A stretch of 64,000 nt of DNA from Lacrimispora xylanolytica. GTDB lineage: Bacteria > Bacillota > Clostridia > Lachnospirales > Lachnospiraceae. The notes below the pieces were generated by a model. It worked only from the letters and a program-made list of their open reading frames with translations, had not been told where the DNA came from and made no database searches. The stretch lies in the NCBI RefSeq assembly GCF_026723765.1, contig NZ_CP113524.1, positions 3,705,001-3,769,000 on the forward strand, in the 5' to 3' direction. Position 1 is the stretch's first letter. Each line of letters starts with the position of its first letter. Shown here piece by piece: positions 1 through 7,955 of this stretch. Made by a program: the position numbers and the translations under genes.

Positions 1-57
1 AAAAGTATGGGTTTACTAATACGAATATCTGGTATCTCTTTCTACCGCACCTTTAAA

Positions 58-1398
58 CTATTTCCAGTTAGAATCGCCCTGCGCTTTTGCATTGCGTTCT
101 GTTTCTGTATCCAGTGCCTGCGCCACTTCTTTCGCATCCTTTAACATCCCGGTGTAATAGTTTAACAATGGCTCACTTAAGTTTCCGTAAGAATACTTGT
201 TGATTTCTTCCCAGTCTGTCATGGATTTTCCGCTGTCCATAAGCTTCTTTAAATCTTCCGTTGCCTTAGGAATATCGCTGGTAACATTTTTATTTAAATA
301 TACCCCTGGCTGGGCATCGGCATAAATCTGCTGTGCCTTTTGGGAAGCTATGAAGTTTAGTGCCTTTTTCCCAAGATCAGCATCCTTACAATTGGTAGTC
401 AGTGCCAGGGAATAGGGGGTGAACATATTGATGTAATTGTCACCGCCTGGAGTTGGAATGGCAAAGGCTCCGATGTCATCTATCTTATCCGGAAACTTTT
501 TATTGATGTTATCCGCACACCAGGTGCCGTTGATATACATGGCACACTCTCCGTTTGCCAGGGCCTGATGGGCATTGTCCACGGTATCCGATAAGTAGGT
601 TTCATTCACATAGCCAAGGTCAATGAGATCCTTTGTTCTCTCAATAGAGCCTACAAAATTGGTACAATCTGCGTATTTCAGTTTATTTGTATTAATCTGA
701 TCCATAAGACCGAAGGTATCCGTTCCTTTTTCAGCTGCATCATTTAACAGACCGCTGATGGTAGGTGGCTGAACGCTCCAAGCGTCCTTACCGGAGTAAT
801 AGACCGGAGTCACTCCTTTCGCCTTTAACTTCTCACAAACTGCCAAAAGCTCATCCCAGGTTCCTGGTATCGCAACACCTGCTGCTTCAAACACCTTTTT
901 ATTGTAGAACACACCGGATAGAACCACGGAATCAATGGGGACCGCATATAGCTTCCCTTGATACATAAAGGTGCCATCCAGTGCCTTTTTATCATACTCA
1001 GAGACACAATCCAGTCCCGTTAAATCCACCAGCTTATCAAGGCCATTGGCATAAGATTCCACCCATTGGGGCTTATAGACCTGAATGATGTCAGGAAGGT
1101 CATTGGTGGCAAATTTCGTCTGAAGGACCTGATCTCCCTGGGAACCTCCCTGTATTTTTGATATCTCAAGCTTAAAGCCAAGCTCACTGGAATTCTCGTT
1201 GATGTACTGCTCCAATGCCTGCCAGCCTGCTTTATACCAATCCGTATACATGAGAACGCTTAAAGTCTTAACCTCCGGGCTTCCCTTTGCTGCCGCGCTC
1301 CCTGACCCCGAAGCTGCACTGTTTCCCCCGCATCCGGAAAGACTGGTAATCATGGAAAATGCCAGACTCATTACCAGCCACTTTTTACTTTTTTTCAT
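58..1398 (-). CDS. Extracellular sugar-binding lipoprotein of an ABC importer
   Basis: This is a solute-binding protein of the carbohydrate ABC importer type (SBP_bac_1), expected to be lipid-anchored outside the membrane and to deliver an oligosaccharide or sugar to permeases that would lie left of the window. The chosen start at 1398 gives MKKSKKWLV, a hydrophobic stretch and a lipobox LSGC, then a Gly/Ser-rich linker. An in-frame extension up to 1458 has no good ribosome site, whereas AAGGAAGGG precedes 1398. The mature part has the typical DIIQVY, GTWDELL and NGTWCADN stretches of this family. It is divergent from a YesM/YesN pair, an arrangement often seen for sugar uptake regulation. 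The substrate cannot be told from sequence. Confidence 0.88.
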   Translation of the reverse strand: MKKSKKWLVMSLAFSMITSLSGCGGNSAASGSGSAAAKGSPEVKTLSVLMYTDWYKAGWQALEQYINENSSELGFKLEISKIQGGSQGDQVLQTKFATNDLPDIIQVYKPQWVESYANGLDKLVDLTGLDCVSEYDKKALDGTFMYQGKLYAVPIDSVVLSGVFYNKKVFEAAGVAIPGTWDELLAVCEKLKAKGVTPVYYSGKDAWSVQPPTISGLLNDAAEKGTDTFGLMDQINTNKLKYADCTNFVGSIERTKDLIDLGYVNETYLSDTVDNAHQALANGECAMYINGTWCADNINKKFPDKIDDIGAFAIPTPGGDNYINMFTPYSLALTTNCKDADLGKKALNFIASQKAQQIYADAQPGVYLNKNVTSDIPKATEDLKKLMDSGKSMTDWEEINKYSYGNLSEPLLNYYTGMLKDAKEVAQALDTETERNAKAQGDSNWK

Positions 1399-1430
1399 AT
1401 TGAATACCCTTCCTTTTATTTTCACTTGAA

Positions 1431-1441
1431 TTAACCGGTTA
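1431..1441. promoter_or_regulatory. Palindrome TTAACCGGTTA in leader of sugar-binding gene
   Basis: The 11-bp sequence contains the perfect palindrome AACCGGTT. It lies just downstream of a possible TATGAT -10 box on the minus strand (1454-1459), so it would sit at about +7 to +14 of that transcript, the usual place for a roadblock operator of a LacI-type repressor. No regulator of that type is seen in the window, so the role is a guess. Confidence 0.3.
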
Positions 1442-1533
1442 TTTCCTGAACCAATCATACCATTTTATTCCAGGGAAATGCATTGCACTTTTTTCCACTT
1501 TATAGGATTTTTTTACACTTTTTTATGTACAAC

Positions 1534-1562
1534 TTGACAGATATACCCTAAAATTTTATGAT
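1534..1562 (+). promoter_or_regulatory. Sigma-A promoter of the YesM/YesN pair
   Basis: TTGACA at 1534-1539 and TATGAT at 1557-1562 are separated by 17 bases, and the kinase gene begins 34 bases downstream with GGAGG before its ATG. This is a near-consensus housekeeping promoter. Confidence 0.65.
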
Positions 1563-1596
1563 ACTTTTATAATACATTACCAAAAATGGAGGCGCA

Positions 1597-3390
1597 ATGA
1601 AAACCCACTTTAAAAGCATCCGGTATAAGTTCATTTTTTCCATGACACTGATCTTTCTTCTGTTTGCGGCAATGGTACTTGGCGTCTGGTACCAGGCATT
1701 AAAAAAAGAAGCGGCCTCCACTGCCATACATAATTCGGAACATTTACTTCAAGTCTCAAACACCATATTTGAGAATCAGGTGCAGGATATTATTAATGTG
1801 GCTGCTCTTACTTCCGTCCGGTCCAGCAACTCTCTGTCCACCAACATTATCACCATATTATCAAGAGATGACTTAAGCGATGCTGACATTGTAAATTACC
1901 AGAGAACTGCTTCTGATTACTTAATCAGCCTTTGCAGCTTTAAGAATAATCTAAACGGCCTTATGCTAAGTGATTTTAACGGAAATACCATTACATACGG
2001 CCTTCCCTCTTCCTTTGAGACCTTGAAAGAGAATCAATGGATCTCCATTATTAAAGACAGTGATAAAGAACTGATTTTCATACCTCCCCATTTTCCTCAC
2101 AAATGGTACAATACGAAAAATGATATGGTCTTTTCCGTATTAAAACCGGTTTACGGCTTTAACAATCAGAAGATTGGATTTGTGAATGCGGACATCAGTG
2201 CCAGTCTGTTTGAAGAGTGCTTTGATACCAGCTCCACCTCAGCCTCCTCACTGTATGTAATCAATCAGGTGGATGGAAATGTACTGTTTCATCCAGCATT
2301 CAATCTACTAAATACAGAGCAAAATGAGCCGGCACTTCCAGAGATTATTGACGGAATCAAAGATAATTCAGGCCATTTTTTCATCACCAGCGATACAGGC
2401 GATCGAATGCTGGTGGTATACCATACCTCAAGGCTGACCAATTGGACAACCTTAAATGTAATTCCTGAAAGGGAAATCGTATCAGCATTTACAAAGACGC
2501 TCCACAACATCGTTCTCATCACGCTCCTCCTTGTGGCCCTTATGATCGCATGTATCTTTCTCATCACCTCTCTGCTGACGAGGAAAATACGGCTTCTTGC
2601 CAATGCCGTAAGACACATAGACGGTGACTGCCTGGATTTTCCCATAGAAATACATACTCAGGATGAGATCGGCGCTTTATCCAGCCAGTTTAAAGCCATG
2701 CTGAACCGAATCCGCCATCTCCTTTTACAGGTAAAAAAAGAAGAGGAATCAAAGCACCGTGCGGAAATCGCAGCACTTCAATTCCAGATGAATCCTCACT
2801 TTTTATACAACACCTTAAATACCATCAAATTTCTGTCCGCTCTCCAGGGGGCAGACAACATCGCAAAAGTGGCAGAAGCTCTCTCCTCTCTCATGCATAC
2901 CAACATGGACGGCAGATCTTTTATTCATGTAGAGGAAGACCGTGACTTTCTGACCTCCTATCTGGAGATTCAAAATTACCGCTATACCAATACCTTTCAA
3001 TACCGCATACAAGTCTCAGAGGAGGCAGGTTCTTATATGATTCCAAAGCTGCTGGTCCAACCCCTGGTGGAAAATGCTATAAAGCACGGCTTAAAAGACA
3101 AGGTTTCCGATGGAATTCTCATGGTGGATTATCTCGTTGATGACGGCTTCTTAACAATCATTGTGGAGGACAATGGACAGGGAATAGAGGAAGAACGGAT
3201 TCATGAAATATTAAATCACAACCAGAATGAGAATGCCGGACACATAGGCATTCACAATATCAGAGAGCGCCTTTCCATGTACTTTTCATCCAGCTTTGAG
3301 ATGGAAATTATCAGCCAGCCAGGAATCTTCACCCGGTTTGAATTACAGCTTCCCATAATACAAGAAAACGAGGTGGCACATTATGTATAA
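1597..3390 (+). CDS. YesM-type membrane sensor histidine kinase
   Basis: A 597-residue sensor kinase of the LytS/YesM class. An N-terminal membrane helix (about residues 13-31) is followed by a large extracellular sensing region of about 260 residues, a second helix near 300-322 (IVLITLLLVALMIACIFLI), a HAMP linker, the His_kinase motif with FQMNPHFLYNTLN around 400, and a C-terminal HATPase with QPLVENAIKHG and DNGQGI. The PHFLYN His is the expected phospho-site. It overlaps the following AraC-type regulator by 8 bases, so the two are translationally coupled. It probably senses a sugar or its binding protein and controls the divergent ABC importer. Confidence 0.92.
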   Translation: MKTHFKSIRYKFIFSMTLIFLLFAAMVLGVWYQALKKEAASTAIHNSEHLLQVSNTIFENQVQDIINVAALTSVRSSNSLSTNIITILSRDDLSDADIVNYQRTASDYLISLCSFKNNLNGLMLSDFNGNTITYGLPSSFETLKENQWISIIKDSDKELIFIPPHFPHKWYNTKNDMVFSVLKPVYGFNNQKIGFVNADISASLFEECFDTSSTSASSLYVINQVDGNVLFHPAFNLLNTEQNEPALPEIIDGIKDNSGHFFITSDTGDRMLVVYHTSRLTNWTTLNVIPEREIVSAFTKTLHNIVLITLLLVALMIACIFLITSLLTRKIRLLANAVRHIDGDCLDFPIEIHTQDEIGALSSQFKAMLNRIRHLLLQVKKEEESKHRAEIAALQFQMNPHFLYNTLNTIKFLSALQGADNIAKVAEALSSLMHTNMDGRSFIHVEEDRDFLTSYLEIQNYRYTNTFQYRIQVSEEAGSYMIPKLLVQPLVENAIKHGLKDKVSDGILMVDYLVDDGFLTIIVEDNGQGIEEERIHEILNHNQNENAGHIGIHNIRERLSMYFSSSFEMEIISQPGIFTRFELQLPIIQENEVAHYV

Positions 3391-4987
3391 CATATTAATT
3401 GTAGATGACGAACTTTTGGTCCGTACCAACATCAAACTGCTGCTCCAGAACTTTTCTCAGGAATTCATGGTCTGTGGGGAGGCTTCCGACGGGCTGTCCG
3501 CACTGGACAAGATCTCCCAGACCCATCCTGATATTATTCTTTCCGATATGCGGATGCCAAATATGAACGGCTTAGAGCTTTGCCAGAAAGTAAAAGAATT
3601 GTATCCGGAAACTTTATTCGTTGCCCTGAGCAATTACGACGATTATACCTATGTCCGGGGCGCACTGAAAAATGGGGCTATGGATTACGTTTTAAAGCAT
3701 AAGCTGAACGAATGCTACTTACTCTCCCTGCTAAGCGAACTAAAAAAAAGGTTGAATACCCATAACAAATCAAAGGCATTTCCTGACCGTACCATTTCTG
3801 CCCTCAGAGAGAAATTCGTAATTGATCTTTTAGGAGGGGCCTTATTATCAAAAAAAGAGATAGAAGCTAATATCCGTTCTCTGGGAATCTCTCTCTCCCT
3901 CACTCAGGTGATACCCATTATCCTGTCGGTTGATGATTATGGAAGAATCGAACACCTAAATAACTATAACCAGCGGAATATATTAAGCTTTTCCATCTGC
4001 AATATAGGAAATGAACTGTTAAGCAAATACCCTACCGGGATCCTGGCCCATATTGAGCGGGAAACCTATTGCATCCTTTTATCCTTTGCTCATGAAGCCA
4101 GTCAGGCAAAAACAGAAGAGACCATCAGCAGCCTGTTACATCAGCTTTCCACCAATTATAAAAACTTCTTAAATATCTCTGTAAGCTTTTGTGTGGGAGA
4201 GCGTGCCAGCCATATTATTGACGTGGGACACGCCTATACAAAAGCCTTAGAGACCATGTGCCTGGCATTTTACTCGGGGAAGCAGTCCATCCTCCATTCT
4301 AAGCCTGTTACCAATGCCTCTGCCAGCTTATCCGGGCTTGATTACTCCATAGAAAAGATACTTTTAACTCTGGTATTAAAAGGAGAGTACGAAAAAGCAG
4401 AAGGAATCATCAACAAATTATTTCAGGATATGATTGAACAAAAGGAACCTCGTTCCAATGTTCAGATGAAATGCGCAGACCTGCTGAGCATTATCACCAG
4501 AATCTCGAAAAAGAATCAACTGGATTTAAATCGAATCATCACGGACAAAGTCTCCCCGGACCAGATATTTACCCAATTAAGTACCCTGCCCCAGCTATGG
4601 GAATGGTTCCTCCATTGCTTTTTTAATATGTGTAAAGAAATACAGCTTCAAATGCCCGGCGATTCCAATTATGTAAAATCTGCTATCGCATATCTCAACC
4701 GGGATTACGCAAAGCCCATCTCCCTTCAAAGCATTGCCGATGAGATTGGAATCAGTATGGGATACTTAAGCACCATTTTTAAAAGCGAAACAGGACAGGG
4801 ATTTACCGATTATTTAAACTCCTTAAGAATCGCTTCTGCCATACATCTTCTGGAGCTTGGAGAAAGAGACTTTCATAAGATTGCGGAGAAATGTGGATTT
4901 CAGGACTATGCATACTTCTTTAAGGTATTTAAAAAGCGAATGGGTATCACACCGAAAAATTATTTAAGGACTCAGCTATACGGATAA
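3383..4987 (+). CDS. YesN-type response regulator with AraC DNA-binding domain
   Basis: A 534-residue cytoplasmic response regulator, partner of the kinase it overlaps. Residues 1-120 form a receiver with acidic pair DDE, phospho-acceptor Asp in IILSDMRMPNMNG, and the switch Lys in DYVLKHK. A long central region of unknown fold follows, and the last 100 residues are an AraC/XylS pair of helix-turn-helices (IADEIGISMGYLSTIFK and IAEKCGFQDYAYFFKVFKK). It should activate sugar-use genes, probably those at the left edge. A strong terminator follows. Confidence 0.92.
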   Translation: MYNILIVDDELLVRTNIKLLLQNFSQEFMVCGEASDGLSALDKISQTHPDIILSDMRMPNMNGLELCQKVKELYPETLFVALSNYDDYTYVRGALKNGAMDYVLKHKLNECYLLSLLSELKKRLNTHNKSKAFPDRTISALREKFVIDLLGGALLSKKEIEANIRSLGISLSLTQVIPIILSVDDYGRIEHLNNYNQRNILSFSICNIGNELLSKYPTGILAHIERETYCILLSFAHEASQAKTEETISSLLHQLSTNYKNFLNISVSFCVGERASHIIDVGHAYTKALETMCLAFYSGKQSILHSKPVTNASASLSGLDYSIEKILLTLVLKGEYEKAEGIINKLFQDMIEQKEPRSNVQMKCADLLSIITRISKKNQLDLNRIITDKVSPDQIFTQLSTLPQLWEWFLHCFFNMCKEIQLQMPGDSNYVKSAIAYLNRDYAKPISLQSIADEIGISMGYLSTIFKSETGQGFTDYLNSLRIASAIHLLELGERDFHKIAEKCGFQDYAYFFKVFKKRMGITPKNYLRTQLYG

Positions 4988-5005
4988 TCCAATCATTACA
5001 CAAAG

Positions 5006-5040
5006 AAAAGACGACGGAATTTCTTCCGTCGTCTTTTCTA
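5006..5040 (+). terminator. Rho-independent terminator after yesN-type gene
   Basis: A 14-bp perfect stem, AAAAGACGACGGAA (5006-5019) with TTCCGTCGTCTTTT (5024-5037) and a 4-base loop. Because A and T runs flank both sides it can act in both directions, also ending the oad transcript from the right. Confidence 0.85.
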
Positions 5041-5082
5041 CATTTTATTTTTAGGATTCTAATAAATAGACAGTCAGCTAAT

Positions 5083-5214
5083 TTATTTGTCTTTTTTTGG
5101 TGCGGTTAATTTTAAAAGCACCTGGGAAATTCCATAAAGCAGAATCATTACAACGAAGATACCGCCCATGCCTACGCCCATCAATTCTAAAGCTTTTGCC
5201 ATGATATCTGACAT
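5083..5214 (-). CDS. oadG: Sodium-pump decarboxylase gamma subunit, 43 aa
   Basis: This very short gene encodes 43 residues: MSDIMAKALELMGVGMGG, then one membrane helix (IFVVMILLYGISQVLLKL) and a Lys-rich tail. Size, single helix and position directly after the beta-subunit gene match the gamma (OadG/MmdD-like) subunit that anchors and assembles the Na+-translocating oxaloacetate or methylmalonyl-CoA decarboxylase. No long Pro/Ala linker is present, so it is the minimal clostridial form. The gene is 55 bases after oadB and presumably in one transcript with citM and oadB. The alpha (carboxyltransferase/biotin) subunit is not in this window. Confidence 0.75.
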   Translation of the reverse strand: MSDIMAKALELMGVGMGGIFVVMILLYGISQVLLKLTAPKKDK

Positions 5215-5269
5215 AATTACCTCCATCCCCTATCAGGGAAACTACATTTTAATCAATAGTTACGTTAGA

Positions 5270-6388
5270 TTACATGAAGAAGGAAAGCAGAAGTCCACCA
5301 GCTACTACTGAAGCGATCTGACCGGAAACGTTAGCACCGGCTGCATGCATCAGGATAAAGTTTGTAGGATCTTCCTTTGTCGCCATCTTCTGAATTACAC
5401 GGCTACTCATAGGGAATGCGGAGATACCGGCAGCTCCAACCATAGGATTAATCTTCTCTTTGCGGAATAAGTTTAAAAGCTTAGCAAAGATTACACCGCC
5501 TGCGGTATCAAATACGAAACCTAACAGACCGAATGCAATGATTAACAATGTCTTAACATTTAAGAACTCGCCAGCTGTCATCTTTGTAGCAATTGTAAGT
5601 CCAAGTAAAATACTAATAATATTTACTAATTCATTCTGTGCAGATGCACTTAAGCGGTCCAGCACGCCGCACTCACGAAGAAGGTTTCCGAACATAAGGA
5701 ATCCGATCAGCGGAAGGGACATAGGAGCTGTAAAACCAGCAACAAATGTAATAAGTAATGGGAATAAAATTTTCGCTGTCTTAGAAACGTCTTTTGGTTC
5801 ATATTTCATATGAATCATACGCTCTTTCTTTGTTGTCAGCGCTGTAATAACAGGTGGCTGTATGATTGGCACAAGAGCCATGTAAGAATACGCCGCCACA
5901 GTAATCGGTCCTAATAAATTTGGAGCCAGTTTACCAGCTACAAAGATACTGGTTGGGCCATCAGCCGCTGCAATAATACCCATAGAAGCAGCCTCTGGAA
6001 GAGTTAATCCTGTAACCGCTATAATTAAAACTACGGTTGCGAAGATACCAAACTGTGCAGCAGCACCAAACAACATCATAAAAGGGTTCTGCAGTAACGG
6101 TCCAAAATCAATCATTGCACCGATTCCGATGAAAATAAGAAGCGGGAACAATTCTGTTGAAATTCCGGCATCAAACAACACGTTCAGAACACCTTCCACT
6201 CCGGTACTTGGTTGTGTAATAATACCGGACATCGGGAAATTAACTAAAATCGTGCCTAGTCCCATAGGAACTAAAAGTGTCGGCTCATACTCTTTTTTGA
6301 TACCCAGATACATTAGGGCGCAGCCAATTAACATCATAATGGCCTGCTGCCATGTAAACGAGAGTAGCCCTTCTAATAATATGCTCAT
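5270..6388 (-). CDS. oadB: Na+-translocating decarboxylase beta subunit
   Basis: An integral membrane protein of 372 residues with about nine to eleven helices, the ion-pumping subunit of oxaloacetate (or methylmalonyl-CoA) decarboxylase. It uses decarboxylation of the biotin-bound carboxyl group to export Na+. The family signature DGPTSIFVAGKLAP begins at Asp143, equivalent to the essential Asp203 region of the Klebsiella enzyme. A second conserved segment GAAGISAFPMSSRV lies near the C-terminus. I chose the ATG at 6388 because GGAG lies 6-7 bases before it; a TTG at 6400 would overlap that site. Its place after a citrate transporter and near citrate lyase argues for oxaloacetate as substrate. 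Confidence 0.9.
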   Translation of the reverse strand: MSILLEGLLSFTWQQAIMMLIGCALMYLGIKKEYEPTLLVPMGLGTILVNFPMSGIITQPSTGVEGVLNVLFDAGISTELFPLLIFIGIGAMIDFGPLLQNPFMMLFGAAAQFGIFATVVLIIAVTGLTLPEAASMGIIAAADGPTSIFVAGKLAPNLLGPITVAAYSYMALVPIIQPPVITALTTKKERMIHMKYEPKDVSKTAKILFPLLITFVAGFTAPMSLPLIGFLMFGNLLRECGVLDRLSASAQNELVNIISILLGLTIATKMTAGEFLNVKTLLIIAFGLLGFVFDTAGGVIFAKLLNLFRKEKINPMVGAAGISAFPMSSRVIQKMATKEDPTNFILMHAAGANVSGQIASVVAGGLLLSFFM

Positions 6389-6424
6389 TTTTGTCTCCAA
6401 TCTAAATCTCTGCCTGTATTAACT

Positions 6425-7801
6425 TTAAATAAATAATGGACATGCTCCTGTAATAGCAGCTACAGCAACCATGATAACGAAGATGCCGAGTGCCCATTTT
6501 GCGGATTCTTTCTGCCACTCACCCATTTCAAGTCCTGTCATGTTTAACAGCAGGTAGATAAATGCTACCAGTGGGCTTAATAAGTGGAATGCCTGGCCTA
6601 ACAGTGATGCTACAGTCATGTTCAGTGCAGAGTAGCCATATTTTGCTCCTGCCTCTGCGAATACTGGTAAGATGCCATAGTAATAAGCATCATTTGATAA
6701 GAAGAAGGTACCAGGTGCAGAAACTATTGCTGTTACAAGTCCCCACCATCTTCCAAGAGAGGTTGGAAGGGCACTAACCATACTATGAGCTAATGCATCG
6801 CTCATACCTGTGTTTCCGAACAGACCAGAGAACATACCTGCACCGATAACCAGGATTACTACCTGTAATGCATCTCCTGCGTTGTCCTGAATACGATTTT
6901 TCTGATCTTTAATCTTTCTATAGTTTACCATAAGTCCAATTACTAATGCAACTAAGAAAAGGAAAGAAGATGGAAGTTTATCCATAACTAAAAGTACAAC
7001 AGTACCAATGGTTAAGATAGCGTTGAACCAGATCAGTTTAGGACGCTTTAAAGCCTCTACTTCTGGGTCAGACTGAGTTGTCTGTGCAAGCTCGCTTGCG
7101 GAAAGCTTCTGAATACCAACTCTTTTTCTTTCCTTAAGACCAAGGTAGAAAGCAACACCCAGCATGTAGATAACGGATACAACCATACCTGGAGCAAGAG
7201 CTGCAAGTACAGGGCCGCCTTCCACTTCCATAACTGCCATAGCACGTGCAGTTGGGCCTCCCCAAGGGAGTAAGTTCATAATTGTGTTCATCAGGATAAT
7301 CAAAACGCCCAGGTAAAGCATCTTAATGTTGAGCTTTTTGTAAATCGGGATAAACGCTGTACAGCAAATAAGTGTTGTAGTTGTACCGTCACCATTTAAG
7401 GAAACAGCTGCAGCTACGATTGCAGTTCCGACTAAAACTTTAACTGGATCACCGCCAGCAACGCGGATAACAGTGTTTACAATCGGATCAAACAGACCAG
7501 CATTCAGCATGATTGAGAAAAACAGGATTGCGAAAAGCAGCATGAATGCGGTTTTGGAACTCTTTACCAGTCCGTCCTGAGACATCTTTCCAAGAGCTAC
7601 GATCTGATCTCCAATGGATAAAGCATCAGCAGCATCTTTTTCAAGATATTTGGCAATAGGTTCCTTCATTACTCCGGTGAATACACCGATGAGTGAGAAC
7701 ACCAGTGGGACACTAATAAGTGCCGTAAACGGGTGCAGCTTTTTGGTCATGACTAACGCCAAGAACACAATTATCATGAGCCATGCTAAGATAGTAATCA
7801 T
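6425..7801 (-). CDS. citM: CitMHS-family citrate transporter
   Basis: A 458-residue transporter with about 11-12 membrane helices, of the CitMHS family that imports citrate complexed with a divalent cation in symport with protons. Recognisable parts are the N-terminal MTKKLHPFTALISVPLVFSLIG, the NGDGTTTTLICCTAFIPIYKKL segment and the C-terminal SAPGTFFLSNDAYYYGILPV. The start has GGGGG nine bases upstream. It is the first gene of the citM-oadB-oadG unit, so import and oxaloacetate decarboxylation are co-expressed. Its promoter shares a tandem element with the citrate lyase operon. Confidence 0.9.
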   Translation of the reverse strand: MITILAWLMIIVFLALVMTKKLHPFTALISVPLVFSLIGVFTGVMKEPIAKYLEKDAADALSIGDQIVALGKMSQDGLVKSSKTAFMLLFAILFFSIMLNAGLFDPIVNTVIRVAGGDPVKVLVGTAIVAAAVSLNGDGTTTTLICCTAFIPIYKKLNIKMLYLGVLIILMNTIMNLLPWGGPTARAMAVMEVEGGPVLAALAPGMVVSVIYMLGVAFYLGLKERKRVGIQKLSASELAQTTQSDPEVEALKRPKLIWFNAILTIGTVVLLVMDKLPSSFLFLVALVIGLMVNYRKIKDQKNRIQDNAGDALQVVILVIGAGMFSGLFGNTGMSDALAHSMVSALPTSLGRWWGLVTAIVSAPGTFFLSNDAYYYGILPVFAEAGAKYGYSALNMTVASLLGQAFHLLSPLVAFIYLLLNMTGLEMGEWQKESAKWALGIFVIMVAVAAITGACPLFI

Positions 7802-7847
7802 ATAAATGATCCCCCTTTTAATATAGATGCATAAGTATCATGTAACC

Positions 7848-7891
7848 ATATTAAACGGAGTTTCTTAAAGAGTAATAAAAACTTACTTAAA
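7848..7891 (-). promoter_or_regulatory. citM promoter with tandem TTTAAG elements
   Basis: Read on the minus strand: TTTAAG (7891-7886), 16 bases, TTTAAG (7869-7864), 10 bases, then TAATAT (7853-7848) as -10. No good -35 box exists at the right distance, which suggests an activated promoter. The same spacing, 22 bp between elements and 10 bases to the -10, occurs upstream of citD. Direct repeats in multiples of 11 bp are typical for OmpR-family response regulators, one of which lies at 13087. Confidence 0.5.
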
Positions 7892-7955
7892 ATTTTGTAA
7901 GATTTTATATTATTTTTAGATTTTTGTAATAATTCTAAATTCTTCTTCGTAAATG

